This document shows positions 35,511-48,997 of a DNA stretch of 64,000 nucleotides, piece by piece. A program made the position numbers and the translations under genes. The stretch comes from Rouxiella chamberiensis (GTDB lineage: Bacteria > Pseudomonadota > Gammaproteobacteria > Enterobacterales > Enterobacteriaceae). Below the pieces are notes generated by a model. The model worked only from the letters and a program-made list of their open reading frames with translations. It had not been told where the DNA came from and did not search any database. The stretch is taken from NCBI RefSeq assembly GCF_026967475.1, contig NZ_CP114058.1, positions 3,410,001 through 3,474,000 on the forward strand, written 5' to 3'. Every line of letters starts with the position of its first letter. Position 1 is the first letter of the stretch.

Positions 35511-36962
35511 CTACTCTTTCCAGAATGTGGGAGTAAACAGGACTAAAAGGGTGAAGACTTCGAGACGACCAAACAGCATCGTCATGATAAGAATCCATTT
35601 GGCGACGTGATTCATCGACTGGAAGTTATCGGCCACCACGCCGAGTCCGGGACCAAGGTTGTTCAGCGTGGCCGTCACGGCGGCAAAGGCCGAGAAGTTA
35701 TCCACGCCCGTCGCGACAATAGCCAGCATGCTGACAATAAACACCAGCGCATAGGCCGAGAAGAATCCCCATACCGCTTCGAGAATACGTTCCGGCAGCG
35801 CGCGATTGCCAAGCTTGATGGTATAAACCGCATTCGGGTGGACGAGACGTTTCAACTCACGGGAGCCCTGCAGGTAAAGCAGCAGGATACGGATAACCTT
35901 CAATCCGCCGCCCGTCGACCCGGCACAGCCGCCAATAAATGCCGAACAGAGTAATAGAAGAGGAAGGAACAGCGGCCAGCGCGAGATGCTGTCCGTGGTG
36001 TAACCCGCCGTTGTTGCCATCGACACGACCTGGAAGAATGCCTGATTCAAGGTTTCAAGCCCGGAGCTGTAAGTGTCATGCATCCAGAGCACGGACGTAC
36101 ACACCAGGACCAGCGTCAGCTGCACGCCGATATACATGCGAAATTCGGGGTCGCGCCAGTAGACCTTGATGTTGCGGCCGCTCAGCAGGGCAAAGTGCAA
36201 CCCGTAGTTACAGCCCGAGATAAGCAGGAAAATCGCAATAATCGTGTTGATGGTCGAACTGTGGAAATAGCCGATGCTCGCATCATGCGTCGAAAAGCCG
36301 CCGATGGCGATAGTCGAGAAACTGTGGCCGATGGCGTCGAAAGCCGACATCCCCGCGCCCCAGAGTGAAAAGGCACAGGCAACGGTCAGCAGAACATAGA
36401 TGAACCACAGCGTTTTTGCCGTTTCGGCAATACGCGGCCGCATCTTGTTGTCTTTGAGCGGCCCCGGCATTTCGGCACGATAAAGCTGCATGCCCCCGAC
36501 GCCCAGTATCGGCAGGATGGCAACCGCCAACACGATGATCCCCATACCACCAAACCATTGCAGCATCTGGCGGTAGAACAGGATGGCGTGCGGCAGGCTG
36601 TCCAGCCCCACAAGCGTTGTCGCCCCCGTGGTCGTCAGACCGGAAAAGGATTCGAAAAAGGCATCGGTCAGCCCGAGGTGCGGATGCTCCGCAAACAGGA
36701 AAGGTAATGCCCCGACGCTGCCAAGCACGGTCCAGAACAGTACAACAATAAGAAAGCCTTCGCGCGGTTTGAGCTCGCTACGCTGTTTGCGGTTAGGCAC
36801 CCAAAGCAGCAGGCCGATGGCCAGCGCAACGAAAAACGTCTCACTGAACGCGCGCCCGGCCCCGTCTCTATAAATTAACGCCACGATCCCCGGAATAATC
36901 ATTGTTCCGGAGAATAGGATAACGAGAACCCCGACAATGCGGGTTATGGCACGGAAATGCAT
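35511..36962 (-). CDS. trkH: Trk system potassium uptake protein TrkH
   Basis: The 483-residue inner-membrane channel subunit, same length as E. coli, which takes up potassium together with the cytosolic gating protein TrkA. It has four membrane-pore-membrane repeats whose filter turns are visible: LTTTGATT near 113, AIGGFST near 220, TTAGYTT near 315 and LNNLGPGLG near 437. It lies between yigZ and hemG, the order of E. coli. Intact. Confidence 0.97.
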   Translation of the reverse strand: MHFRAITRIVGVLVILFSGTMIIPGIVALIYRDGAGRAFSETFFVALAIGLLLWVPNRKQRSELKPREGFLIVVLFWTVLGSVGALPFLFAEHPHLGLTDAFFESFSGLTTTGATTLVGLDSLPHAILFYRQMLQWFGGMGIIVLAVAILPILGVGGMQLYRAEMPGPLKDNKMRPRIAETAKTLWFIYVLLTVACAFSLWGAGMSAFDAIGHSFSTIAIGGFSTHDASIGYFHSSTINTIIAIFLLISGCNYGLHFALLSGRNIKVYWRDPEFRMYIGVQLTLVLVCTSVLWMHDTYSSGLETLNQAFFQVVSMATTAGYTTDSISRWPLFLPLLLLCSAFIGGCAGSTGGGLKVIRILLLYLQGSRELKRLVHPNAVYTIKLGNRALPERILEAVWGFFSAYALVFIVSMLAIVATGVDNFSAFAAVTATLNNLGPGLGVVADNFQSMNHVAKWILIMTMLFGRLEVFTLLVLFTPTFWKE

Positions 36963-37002
36963 GCTGGCGCGTTCCTCAGCAGATAAATAGACAAAAAAGA
37001 AT

Positions 37003-37611
37003 TCAGACGGGCTGCAAGGTTAGCGAACCGCGACTGAGATTGAACAGCCGATCCGCAATCTCTGTCGCGTCCACTGTCGGCAACGCCAGACGAAGATTGA
37101 CCGCCGCACCGTAATCACTCTGTAAAATGCTGCCGCCGACCTGTTGCAATAACGATTCCACCATCGCTATCTGCGCATAGTCGCACTGCAATAAAAATTC
37201 GCTTTGCGGCACCTTCTGGATAACCTTCAACTCGGCCAATGCCAGCCTGACCCCGTTGCCGTAGGCGCTGACCAGTCCGCCGGTGCCCAGCTTTATGCCG
37301 CCGTAGTAGCGAACGACGACGGCGGTGATTTCTCCGACCCCGCTGCCCATCAACTGCCCGAGAATGGGTTTACCCGCCGTGCCTGCGGGTTCGCCGTCGT
37401 CCGAAAAGCCCAGTTGCTGCGAATCAGAAGGCGGACCGGCCACAAAGGCCCAGCAGTGATGTCGCGCAGCCGGATGCTGCTGCTTCACCTGCTGGATAAA
37501 CGCCCTGGCCGCCTCGATGCCTGCCGTAGGTTCGAGCAAGGTAATGAAACGACTCTTCTTTATCTCTTCGCTGACTTCAACGGGTGCAGCGGGTACGGAA
37601 TAAGGCTGCAT
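37003..37611 (-). CDS. yigZ: IMPACT family protein YigZ
   Basis: A 202-residue protein of the UPF0029/IMPACT family. The N-terminal domain carries the conserved KKSRFIT and WAFVAGPPSDSQQLGFSDDGEPAGTAG region (split by the family signature DDGEP), and a ferredoxin-like C-terminal domain follows. The eukaryotic relative regulates GCN2; the bacterial role is not known. The ATG overlaps the pepQ stop (TGATG), so the two are translationally coupled. Confidence 0.93.
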   Translation of the reverse strand: MQPYSVPAAPVEVSEEIKKSRFITLLEPTAGIEAARAFIQQVKQQHPAARHHCWAFVAGPPSDSQQLGFSDDGEPAGTAGKPILGQLMGSGVGEITAVVVRYYGGIKLGTGGLVSAYGNGVRLALAELKVIQKVPQSEFLLQCDYAQIAMVESLLQQVGGSILQSDYGAAVNLRLALPTVDATEIADRLFNLSRGSLTLQPV

Positions 37612-38942
37612 CAGGCCAGCTTAAGATCACGGGTCATGTTTTCGACACGATTATCGTGGATAACAATGTTGTCCTCGATGCGGATGCCGCCAAACGGTTT
37701 CATGGCCTCGATTTTATCCCAGTCGAAATGCTGGCTGAATTCGCCTTCGCGCCACGGCGCCAGCAGCGATTCGATAAAATACAGCCCCGGTTCGATTGTC
37801 AGCACCATGCCCGGCTGCACGATACGGGTACAGCGCAGATAAGGATATTTCGACGGCGCGGCCAGATGCGTGCCGTGCTCGTCCTGCATGAAGCCGCCCA
37901 CATCGTGAACCTGCAAGCCCAAGGGATGCCCCAGCCCGTGCGGCAGGAAAGGTCCGGTCAGATTCTGCTCGACCATCGCCTCTTCGCTGATATCGACCAC
38001 CAGCTTATGCTGCTTGAGCAGGCGTGCGATACGCTGATGCATCTGCACATGATAGTCGGTATAACGCACACCCGGCTTGATGGTCTCAATCAAGGCCAGC
38101 TGTTCTTTATTCAGGTCGGCGACCAGCGCGGCAAAATCGCTGTCGGGATTGGCCGCATAGGTACGAGTCAGGTCGGCGGCATATCCGTTGTATTCGGCAC
38201 CGGCGTCGATGAGGAAACTGCGCATTTCGGCCGGTGGCTGATGCTGCAAGGTCGTGTAGTGCAATACGGCGGCGTGTTCGTTAAGCGCGATAATATTGCC
38301 ATAGGGCACTTCCGTCTCGCGATGCCCGGTCGCCGTCAGGTACGCCATGCTAATATCGAACTCGCTCATGCCGGACAAAAACGCCTCGTGCGCCGCGCGA
38401 TGGCCGCTGACGGCAAACTTCTGCGCTTCACGCATGCAGGCCACTTCGTACTTCGTCTTGTAGGCGCGGTGATAGTGCAGGTAATCCAGCACGGCCTTCG
38501 GATTCAGATGGTCGGCAGAGATGCCGAGTTTCAACGCGCTTTCCTTGCCATAACCGATGTAGGCGACACGGGAAAGATCGCCAGGCAGTTGACCCTTGAT
38601 ATCGTCCGGTTTCGTCAGCGGCAGAACGTTGACGTCCTGCGTCCAGAAAGCGTCCGGCAGCGGCTCGACGGTATGCCAGTAATCGACCGGTGAATAGAAC
38701 CACAGCTTCGGCGTGTTGACGCCATCTACCCACAGCCAGCAGTTCGGCACCTGCGTGACCGGCACCCACGCCTTGAACTGGGGATTGACCTTGAACGGAT
38801 AGCTGTAGTCGTCCAGGAAGGAGATTTGCAGTTCACCGGAGTGAATAAGCAAGGCATCCAGCTGATTGCGTTGCAATATTTCCTGCGCACGCGCCTGTAA
38901 AACGGCGATATGTTCTTTATAGAGTGAAGCGAGAGATTCCAT
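37611..38942 (-). CDS. pepQ: Xaa-Pro dipeptidase
   Basis: PepQ splits dipeptides with C-terminal proline and can also hydrolyse organophosphorus triesters. At 443 residues from [12 protein letters not shown] it has the E. coli length; an in-frame Met at 38966 is less likely. Metal ligands of the pita-bread fold are seen in [19 protein letters not shown] (two Asp), [12 protein letters not shown] (His), and [12 protein letters not shown] and GGIRIEDN (Glu). It is divergent from fadB. Confidence 0.97.
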   Translation of the reverse strand: MESLASLYKEHIAVLQARAQEILQRNQLDALLIHSGELQISFLDDYSYPFKVNPQFKAWVPVTQVPNCWLWVDGVNTPKLWFYSPVDYWHTVEPLPDAFWTQDVNVLPLTKPDDIKGQLPGDLSRVAYIGYGKESALKLGISADHLNPKAVLDYLHYHRAYKTKYEVACMREAQKFAVSGHRAAHEAFLSGMSEFDISMAYLTATGHRETEVPYGNIIALNEHAAVLHYTTLQHQPPAEMRSFLIDAGAEYNGYAADLTRTYAANPDSDFAALVADLNKEQLALIETIKPGVRYTDYHVQMHQRIARLLKQHKLVVDISEEAMVEQNLTGPFLPHGLGHPLGLQVHDVGGFMQDEHGTHLAAPSKYPYLRCTRIVQPGMVLTIEPGLYFIESLLAPWREGEFSQHFDWDKIEAMKPFGGIRIEDNIVIHDNRVENMTRDLKLA

Positions 38943-39099
38943 CGACCTGTCCTTTACCGGATTCATACGATTAATGCAAAACGATGCCGCATCTTACCAC
39001 AGCCGTACAGGCGTCGTAGCCCCGCCTGCTTTGTGATCTTGTCAGCAAATATCGCGCGGCCAGTTTGCAATTCATTAACATAAAAACCACACTCCATTC

Positions 39100-39116
39100 A
39101 TCTGGTCATACCAGAT
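39100..39116. promoter_or_regulatory. FadR operator upstream of fadBA
   Basis: ATCTGGTCATACCAGAT is a perfect palindrome (7-bp arms, 3-base centre) and differs from the E. coli fadB operator only in the centre. FadR binding here would repress fadBA until long-chain acyl-CoA releases it. It is 26 bases before the fadB start. Confidence 0.9.
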
Positions 39117-39142
39117 GATCCCCGATGATTCAGGAGACACAC

Positions 39143-42504
<3,362 letters not shown>

Positions 42505-42520
42505 TCGCGCACGCGGGCAT

Positions 42521-42548
42521 AAAAAAGCGGGCTTGCGGCCCGCTTTTT
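42521..42548. terminator. Bidirectional terminator between fadA and fre
   Basis: GCGGGC and GCCCGC pair around TTGCG, flanked by six As before and five Ts after. It serves both converging genes. Confidence 0.93.
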
Positions 42549-42564
42549 GTTGTGTCGCCGTGAA

Positions 42565-43266
42565 TCAGATGAACGCGAACGCATCGCCAAACATCCGGTC
42601 TTCCAGCGCACCGCGCTCGGCGCAGAAACGCTCGCGCGCCACTTTCGCCATTTCGAAACGACCGGCGATATAGATATCGTGCTCGCTCAAAGACTCGAAG
42701 TCCTGAAGTACCGCGCTCAGCACGTTACCGCTTCTGCCCTGCCAGTCTTCTTCAACCTGCTCGACCACCGGAATAACTTTCAGGTTTGGATGCACCACGC
42801 TCAAGGCTTCAAGCTCGCCGAGATCATAAAGATGCTTCAGCTCGCGACCGCCCCAGTAGATTGAGATATCGCGGTCAGGATGCTGCGCCAGCTCCGTCAT
42901 CAGAATGGAGCGCACGTAGGAGAAGCCGGTGCCGCCCGCAATCAATACCAGCGGACGATCGCCCTCTTCGCGCAGCCACGCGTCACCGTGCGGCAGGTCG
43001 ACATCAATGGTTTGTTCCTGCAGGATGCGATCCATCACCGCCATCGCATACAGGTTCATCTCGGATGCGCCGATGTGCAGCTCAAGATAGTTTTTTTCCG
43101 ATGGAACAGAGGCGATGGAGAAAGGGCGCTTGTCGCGCTCATCCATCACGACCATCAGATATTGACCGGCACGAAATGAAAAAGGTGATTCAGGTTGCAG
43201 GCGAACCCGATATACAGTGTCGGTTATGGCCTCAACTGAGGACACTTTACAGCTCATTATTGTCAT
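42565..43266 (-). CDS. fre: NAD(P)H-flavin reductase
   Basis: Fre reduces free FMN, FAD and riboflavin with NADPH or NADH; reduced flavins then reactivate ribonucleotide reductase and serve other enzymes. From [10 protein letters not shown] it is 233 residues, the E. coli length. The flavin motif RPFSIAS and the pyridine-nucleotide loop [15 protein letters not shown] are clear, and the C-terminal GDAFAFI is typical. It follows ubiD by 85 bases. Intact. Confidence 0.97.
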   Translation of the reverse strand: MTIMSCKVSSVEAITDTVYRVRLQPESPFSFRAGQYLMVVMDERDKRPFSIASVPSEKNYLELHIGASEMNLYAMAVMDRILQEQTIDVDLPHGDAWLREEGDRPLVLIAGGTGFSYVRSILMTELAQHPDRDISIYWGGRELKHLYDLGELEALSVVHPNLKVIPVVEQVEEDWQGRSGNVLSAVLQDFESLSEHDIYIAGRFEMAKVARERFCAERGALEDRMFGDAFAFI

Positions 43267-43351
43267 GCGTTCCCTCTGAGGGTCATCAATTCTACATACT
43301 GATGGCAAGGGCGACGAGCGGGTGGCGCGTCGCGCTTACCAAGCGAAATGC

Positions 43352-44863
43352 TTACCTGCCAGACTTAACGTTGCCCGGCTTCCTGTTACTGAAGATGTCT
43401 AGCTCATCCCAGATGGTATCGATACGGTCGCTCACTTTGGGATCCATGACAATCGGACGTCCCCATTCGCGTTGCGTTTCACCCGGCCACTTGTTGGTGG
43501 CATCCATCCCCATCTTGGAACCCAGTCCTGAAACCGGCGAAGCAAAATCGAGATAGTCGATGGGCGTATTTTCAACCAACACGGTGTCACGCGCCGGATC
43601 CATACGTGTAGTAATCGCCCAGATAACGTCCTTCCAGTCGCGCGCGTTGATATCGTCGTCACACACAATAACAAACTTGGTGTACATAAACTGGCGCAGG
43701 AATGACCAGACGCCCATCATCACGCGCTTGGCGTGACCGGCATACTGCTTCTTCATGGTAACGACAGCCAGACGGTAGGAGCAACCCTCCGGCGGCAAAT
43801 AGAAGTCGACAATTTCCGGAAACTGCTTTTTCAGAATCGGAACGAAGACTTCATTCAATGCCAGACCCAGCACCGCCGGTTCATCTGGCGGACGACCGGT
43901 AAAGGTCGAATGATAGATGGCATCTTTGCGCTGGGTAATGTGCGTCACGGTGAAGACCGGGAAGCTATCTATTTCATTATAGTAGCCTGTGTGGTCGCCG
44001 TAAGGCCCTTCGGGTGCCATCTCGCCCGGCTCGATATAGCCTTCGAGCACGATTTCAGCGCTGGCGGGGACTTCGAGGTCATTGGAAATACATTTGACGA
44101 CCTCGGTTTTGTTGCCGCGCAGCAGACCGGCGAAGGCATATTCGGACAGCGTGTCAGGGACGGGCGTTACCGCGCCAAGAATGGTGGCAGGGTCGGCGCC
44201 GAGCGCCACGGAAACCGGAAAACGCTTGCCCGGATTCTTCTCGCACCACTCCTGGAAATCGAGCGCGCCGCCGCGATGCGACAACCAGCGCATGATGAGC
44301 TTGTTTTTACCCAGGACCTGCTGACGATAAATGCCGAGATTCTGACGTGGCTTGTGCGGTCCACGGGTGACCGTCAATCCCCAGGTTATCAGCGGTGCGG
44401 CGTCTTCCGGCCAGCAATGCATCACGGGAATGCGGCCCAGATCGACGTCGTCGCCCTGCCAGATTTGCTCCTGACAAGGCGCCGAGCTCAGCACTTTGGT
44501 CGGCATGTTCAGGACTTGCTTGAACTTCGGCATCTTGTCGTAGAAATCGCGGAACCCGCGCGGTGGCTCAGGCTCTTTCAGAAACGCCAGCAGCTCGCCG
44601 ACGTCGCGCAATGCGCTGACATCATCTTGTCCCATGCCCATCGCCACGCGTTCCGGCGTGCCGAAAAGATTGCACAGCACCGGCATGTTATAGCCTTTCG
44701 GATTTTCAAACAGCAGCGCCGGGCCTCCGGCACGCAGGGTCCGATCGGCAATCTCGGTCATTTCAAGATAGGGATCAACGGGCTGGCTGATACGCTTGAG
44801 GTCTCCCTGCTTTTCGAGAAGAGCAAGGAAGTCACGCAGGTCACGATATTTCATACGAGGCAC
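43352..44863 (-). CDS. ubiD: 3-octaprenyl-4-hydroxybenzoate carboxy-lyase
   Basis: UbiD decarboxylates the octaprenyl-hydroxybenzoate intermediate in ubiquinone synthesis and needs prenylated FMN made by UbiX. The protein of about 503 residues shows the cofactor-binding [20 protein letters not shown] stretch, the catalytic Glu-Arg-Glu region around [15 protein letters not shown] and [17 protein letters not shown], and [19 protein letters not shown]. The start may be GTG at 44863 or ATG at 44854; the ATG gives MKYRDLRDF, which aligns with the family. Intact. Confidence 0.96.
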   Translation of the reverse strand: MPRMKYRDLRDFLALLEKQGDLKRISQPVDPYLEMTEIADRTLRAGGPALLFENPKGYNMPVLCNLFGTPERVAMGMGQDDVSALRDVGELLAFLKEPEPPRGFRDFYDKMPKFKQVLNMPTKVLSSAPCQEQIWQGDDVDLGRIPVMHCWPEDAAPLITWGLTVTRGPHKPRQNLGIYRQQVLGKNKLIMRWLSHRGGALDFQEWCEKNPGKRFPVSVALGADPATILGAVTPVPDTLSEYAFAGLLRGNKTEVVKCISNDLEVPASAEIVLEGYIEPGEMAPEGPYGDHTGYYNEIDSFPVFTVTHITQRKDAIYHSTFTGRPPDEPAVLGLALNEVFVPILKKQFPEIVDFYLPPEGCSYRLAVVTMKKQYAGHAKRVMMGVWSFLRQFMYTKFVIVCDDDINARDWKDVIWAITTRMDPARDTVLVENTPIDYLDFASPVSGLGSKMGMDATNKWPGETQREWGRPIVMDPKVSDRIDTIWDELDIFSNRKPGNVKSGR

Positions 44864-44975
44864 GTCATTATAAGTTTTATCACCAAATGTAGGGGGCAGT
44901 ATAAAGCCTGTCGCGCGTCATGGCTGCTTTTTTCAAAAATGTTAACCCAAATGGCCGCGCGAACTTTGTACTTTA

Positions 44976-45701
44976 TTAAAGGCAGTTAAAGGGAACAAGG
45001 TCAGAAAGTGCTTGGGTATCAAGATATTCCTGCGTTTTATGCGCATGGCGAAACACCTTGAAGCCTTCATTTCGGGCGCTGAAATAGCGCAAATCGTTGC
45101 CGGAAACATGCAGCAGACTGCCTTCACGCAGCGCGACAACCGATTCGCTCGGATTCACCGCACAGAATTCGGCGATACGTTCGTCGCGTGTCTCACCCAT
45201 ATGGCCACTGATGTGTGCGTCGATGTAGTGCGGATTGATCTGCACCGGAAACAGACCCAGCGCAGGCAGCACGACGGAATTGCGCACCGGCATATCATTA
45301 GTGGTGCGAATGCTTGGTGTGGCCACGTTGCAGCCCGCGCTCCAGCCGATGTAGGGAATTTCACGTTCGCGTACTGCGCGCTGAATCGGTACGATCAGGC
45401 TTTTCTCATGCAGCATCTGGTTCAGCATCCAGGTATTACCGCCGCTGACCAGAATGCATTGCGCCTGTTCGACCGCTTCCGCCGGATTGCCTGCATGATG
45501 AATGCTGCCGACCTTGATGCCGAGAGACTGCGCCAGCTCTGCCGCTTTTTCATCATAGTCACTGCGCACCAGCGCATAGGGAATGAGTACCGCAGAGTCG
45601 ATGTTACGCGCCTTGAGCATTGCCTTGATCTGCTCGTGAGCATAACCCAGTGGTTGACTGTCGCTTGAAAGCTTGCCGTTACTCAGTAAGAACAACTCCA
45701 T
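44976..45701 (-). CDS. pepE: Peptidase E (alpha-aspartyl dipeptidase)
   Basis: PepE hydrolyses dipeptides with N-terminal aspartate in the cytosol. The 241-residue protein has the class I glutamine-amidotransferase-like fold with the catalytic Ser in GWSAGCNVA near 122, the SGGNTWMLNQ loop near 87 and INPHYIDAH with the catalytic His near 160. Start MELFLLSNGK has a GGAG site. In E. coli pepE lies elsewhere on the map, so its place between ubiD and rfaH is a local insertion. Intact. Confidence 0.93.
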   Translation of the reverse strand: MELFLLSNGKLSSDSQPLGYAHEQIKAMLKARNIDSAVLIPYALVRSDYDEKAAELAQSLGIKVGSIHHAGNPAEAVEQAQCILVSGGNTWMLNQMLHEKSLIVPIQRAVREREIPYIGWSAGCNVATPSIRTTNDMPVRNSVVLPALGLFPVQINPHYIDAHISGHMGETRDERIAEFCAVNPSESVVALREGSLLHVSGNDLRYFSARNEGFKVFRHAHKTQEYLDTQALSDLVPFNCL

Positions 45702-45849
45702 GACTTTATCTCCGTGATACATTAGCGGGCTGAAAGATAGCGCTTAATCCGAATCTTGCCTCCCAGTGGGGGACCGAGCTTCACGGGTGGCTATTTATCC
45801 CTTAAAGCTTTTGTTATTCTCAATGAGTTAGACACGAGGAAAACAAAAT

Positions 45850-46337
45850 ATGGAAAGCTGGTATCTACTCTATTGTAAACGAGGTCAACATCTTCGTGCC
45901 CAGGAGCACCTTGAGCGTCAACACGTTCAATGTCTGGTTCCAACGATCAAACTGGAAAAAGTGGTCCGCGGCCGCCGCACGATGGCGGATGAACCTCTGT
46001 TTCCAAATTATATGTTTATCGCATTCGATCCAGAAAAATTCACACGACCACCATTAGCGCGACCCGCGGCGTTAGCCATTTTGTCCGTTTTGGACACCAG
46101 CTCGCCACGGTCAATGCCAATGTCATCGAACAACTGATTCATCAACCGCCTACCGATGTTCGTGATCCTGAAACGCCGCACGAAGGAGACCTTGTGTTGA
46201 TAACCGAGGGCGTATTCGAGGGATTACAGGCCATCTATACCGAACCGGACGGCGAGCGGCGTTCTCACCTGCTGCTGAATCTGCTCAACAAACAGGTTAG
46301 ACAAAGCCTCTGCAATACCGAATTCCAGAAAATGTAA
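45850..46337 (+). CDS. rfaH: Transcription antiterminator RfaH, frameshifted as assembled
   Basis: RfaH is the specialised NusG paralogue that loads at ops sites and lets polymerase read through long LPS, capsule and secretion operons; its C-terminal domain refolds to bind S10. The NGN part ([20 protein letters not shown]) is normal to FDPEK. There an A5 run (46034-46038) puts the rest out of frame, and the assembled protein stops after 95 residues. One more A restores [19 protein letters not shown] and the KOW tail to NTEFQKM, total 162 residues, exactly the E. coli length. Confidence 0.94.
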
Positions 46338-46360
46338 TGCTCCCCCGGGCGTTGCCGCTC

Positions 46361-47153
46361 CTATTCTCCAAGTCCAAATAACCGGCGCGCATTGTCGTCG
46401 GTTGCCTTCGCCAGCCACTCCGCCGATTCTCCCTTGCCACGCCACAGCGCGACCTGACTGACGATATGCGGCAGAAATGAAGGTTCGTTACGACGATTCT
46501 TCGGCTTGTTCGGCATGTCTCTTGGCAACAGATAAGGCGCGTCGGTTTCCAGCAGCAACTTGTCTACCGGAATCAACGGTAGCATCTCGCGCAGGTCAAG
46601 CCCGCGACGCTTCGTCGCATACCCAGCCGGTGATGCCAATCGACAATCCCAGCGCCAGATAGTGTTCCAGCTCTTCGCGACTGCCCGTAAAGCAGTGAAC
46701 CACGGCACCTGAAAGTCGTGGCAGCCAGGGTTCGAGCAACTGCGCGAAACGCGGATGAGCATCGCGGCAGTGCAAAAATACCGGTAAACCCAGCTCGGCA
46801 GCCAGCGCCAACTGCGCGCTGAAGGCGATTTCCTGATCCTCGGGCGTGGAGAAATTGCGGTTGAAGTCCAGACCACATTCGCCTATCGCCACCACTTTTG
46901 GCTCGGCGGCAAGCTTGCGCAGCGCGTCTTCAACCTCTTTGTTCCAGCCACTGGCCTGATGAGGATGCACGCCCGCCGTTGACCAGCAAAAATCGGCATA
47001 CTGCGCGGCAAGGCGCTGCGCTTCACTGCTCTCTTCGAGCGAGGTACCGGTTATCAGCATACCGCCGAGGCCCGCCTGTCTGGCGCGCTCGACAACATCG
47101 GCGCGATCTTTGTCGAATTGGTTGCTGGTGAGGTTGAGGCCTATTTCAAACAT
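46361..47153 (-). CDS. tatD: TatD family DNase, frameshifted as assembled
   Basis: TatD is a metal-dependent 3'-5' exonuclease of the amidohydrolase fold, active on single-stranded DNA and RNA in oxidative damage repair; despite the name it is not needed for Tat export. Ligands are seen in [26 protein letters not shown] and [11 protein letters not shown]. The frame breaks at GWVCDE: an extra base near 46610 moves the rest ([20 protein letters not shown] to LFGLGE) to another frame. Corrected length is about 263 residues. It converges with rfaH. Confidence 0.93.
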
Positions 47154-47164
47154 ATTGTCTCTCA

Positions 47165-47192
47165 AAAAAGAAACCGCCCCGAGAGGCGGTTT
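47165..47192 (-). terminator. Terminator between tatC and tatD
   Basis: AAACCGCC and GGCGGTTT pair around a 6-base loop; on the minus strand CTTTTTT follows. It would separate tatABC from tatD. The hairpin is the same as the one at 11174-11201. Confidence 0.88.
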
Positions 47193-47212
47193 TAATCATC
47201 ATTTTTTGCGGC

Positions 47213-47980
47213 TCAAGACGCGTCAGACTCGCTGTCTGCTTCGTCTTCTTCATCACGACGCCCTTTGCCGACATAGTAGCGGGCAAAGAACATGCCGATT
47301 TCAAACAGGCAATACATCGGAATAGCCAGCAGCGTCTGCGAAAATACGTCGGGCGGAGTGAGCAGCATGGCGACCACAAAGGCCCCCACCAGCACATAAG
47401 GACGTTTTTTGCGCAAGTCTTCAGGCGTGGTAACGCCGGTCCAGCACAGCAAAATGATGGCGATAGGCACCTCGAACGACACCCCGAACGCCATGAAGAT
47501 AGCCATGACAAAGTCGAGATAGTTGTTGATGTCCGTCGCAATCTGCACACCGGCCGGTGCCGTTTTCGCAAAGAAGGCAAACGCCAGCGGGAACACGATG
47601 AAGTACGCAAACGCCATGCCGAGGTAGAACAGCGCAGAGCTTGAGAACAGCAATGGCATCATCAGGCGACGTTCATGCTTGTACAGTGCAGGCGCAACGA
47701 AGCCCCACACCTGATACAGAATAAACGGCGCAGAGACGAATACCGAAACGATCATCGTCAGCTTGATAGGCGTAAAGAAAGGCGAGGCAACGTCTGTCGC
47801 TATCATGCTCGCGCCCAAAGGCATGACTTTAATCAGCGGCGCAGACACCAGGTAGTAAATATCATTGGCAAAATAGACCAGTGCCAAAAACACTACAATC
47901 ACGCAAATAATGGAATTCAGCAGGCGCTTACGCAGTTCAATCAGATGACTGATAAGCGGCTGAGTATCTTCAACTGCCAT
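47213..47980 (-). CDS. tatC: Sec-independent translocase protein TatC
   Basis: TatC is the inner-membrane receptor that, with TatB, binds twin-arginine signal peptides of folded proteins. The 255-residue protein has the N-terminal [14 protein letters not shown] motif, six membrane segments and the conserved PLI, [20 protein letters not shown] loop and [11 protein letters not shown] regions. The charged C-terminal tail ([16 protein letters not shown]) is in the cytosol. It follows tatB by 2 bases. Intact. Confidence 0.97.
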   Translation of the reverse strand: MAVEDTQPLISHLIELRKRLLNSIICVIVVFLALVYFANDIYYLVSAPLIKVMPLGASMIATDVASPFFTPIKLTMIVSVFVSAPFILYQVWGFVAPALYKHERRLMMPLLFSSSALFYLGMAFAYFIVFPLAFAFFAKTAPAGVQIATDINNYLDFVMAIFMAFGVSFEVPIAIILLCWTGVTTPEDLRKKRPYVLVGAFVVAMLLTPPDVFSQTLLAIPMYCLFEIGMFFARYYVGKGRRDEEDEADSESDAS

Positions 47981-47982
47981 GT

Positions 47983-48646
47983 TTAGCGTTCACCCGTGGT
48001 TTGTGAAGAAGGAGCAGGCTGGGGCGCAGACGGGCTTTGAGCGCCAGCGCTGGCATGTTCAACCGGTTTGGTCGCAGGTGCTGACGCGACGTTTCTGCGG
48101 TTTAGCCAGGTCGACAGTCTGTGGTTTATCAAGCGTAACCGCAGCTGCATTTTCGACGTCGACAGGCTGCGCCTTCGCGAGATCAATGGCCGGTTCACTG
48201 GCCGGTTTCGCCGCAGGTGAACCCGACTGGTGATCGGCCGAGGCTGGCGAAATCCCTTCATCGTAATGTGCTTCGGGATCTTTCAGCACAGGATTATGAA
48301 TGGTGTTTCCGTCTTGCGCGTCGGCAATCGCCTGATCGGCAGGGCTCAGATTCTCGTGAATCGAGCGCTTCATTGAAGACGCCGCCTCTTTCAAATCATC
48401 GATGGAAGATTTGATTTCAGGCGACAGATTCTTCAGACCGGCTTCTTCCGCCTTCTTCAGGCTGTCTTGCAATTCCTGCAGTTTCAGCTCCTGATTCAGC
48501 TCGTTTTGTACCGATGCGGCCATCGCACGGAGTGTACGGATCCAGCCCGCCACACTTCTTACCGCAACGGGTAGACGCTCGGGTCCGAGTACGACCAGAC
48601 CAATCACGAATACCAGCAACAGTTCACTAAACCCAATGTCAAACAC
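47983..48646 (-). CDS. tatB: Sec-independent translocase protein TatB, tail frameshifted
   Basis: TatB joins TatC in the signal-peptide receptor complex. The N-terminus has one membrane helix ([20 protein letters not shown]) ending in the conserved GPERLP hinge, then an amphipathic helix and a long acidic, repetitive tail rich in Ala, Pro and Asp. As assembled it ends at 48059 after 195 residues. An alternate frame that starts inside this tail continues as [20 protein letters not shown] to SSQTTGER and stops at 47983, 2 bases before tatC, the normal spacing, so an indel near 48088-48095 is likely. This tail is not conserved, so a natural shift cannot be excluded. Confidence 0.9.
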
Positions 48647-48649
48647 GGC

Positions 48650-48919
48650 TTATACCTGCTCTTTGTTTTGACTCTTAGTTTCTTCTGCTTTGATTTCCGG
48701 CTTGGTGCCTTCGAGAGACTTGGCCGTAAACTCTGCATCAGACCCGGTTGTTTCAGTTGGTGTATGCGTCTTGGTTTTATCATCGTCATTCATGGCTTTT
48801 TTGAAGCCTTTGATGGAAGCGCCAAGATCGCTGCCCAGACCACGCAGCTTTTTGGTACCAAACAGCAGCACCACGATTACCGCAATGACGAGCCAGTGCG
48901 TAAGACTAAATGCACCCAT
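48650..48919 (-). CDS. tatA: Sec-independent translocase protein TatA
   Basis: TatA forms the size-variable pore through which folded twin-arginine substrates cross the inner membrane. From [20 protein letters not shown] it has 89 residues (E. coli 89): a short membrane helix, the [20 protein letters not shown] amphipathic helix and an unstructured tail. It leads the tatABC operon, with tatB 3 bases on. An in-frame start at 48940 would add seven residues and is less likely. Intact. Confidence 0.96.
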   Translation of the reverse strand: MGAFSLTHWLVIAVIVVLLFGTKKLRGLGSDLGASIKGFKKAMNDDDKTKTHTPTETTGSDAEFTAKSLEGTKPEIKAEETKSQNKEQV

Positions 48920-48997
48920 GGTATTTACCTCGATAAACAAGAATTAATCGTTGCCGTTATACGACGCATAATTACAATTTATAAGAATTATAAACAC

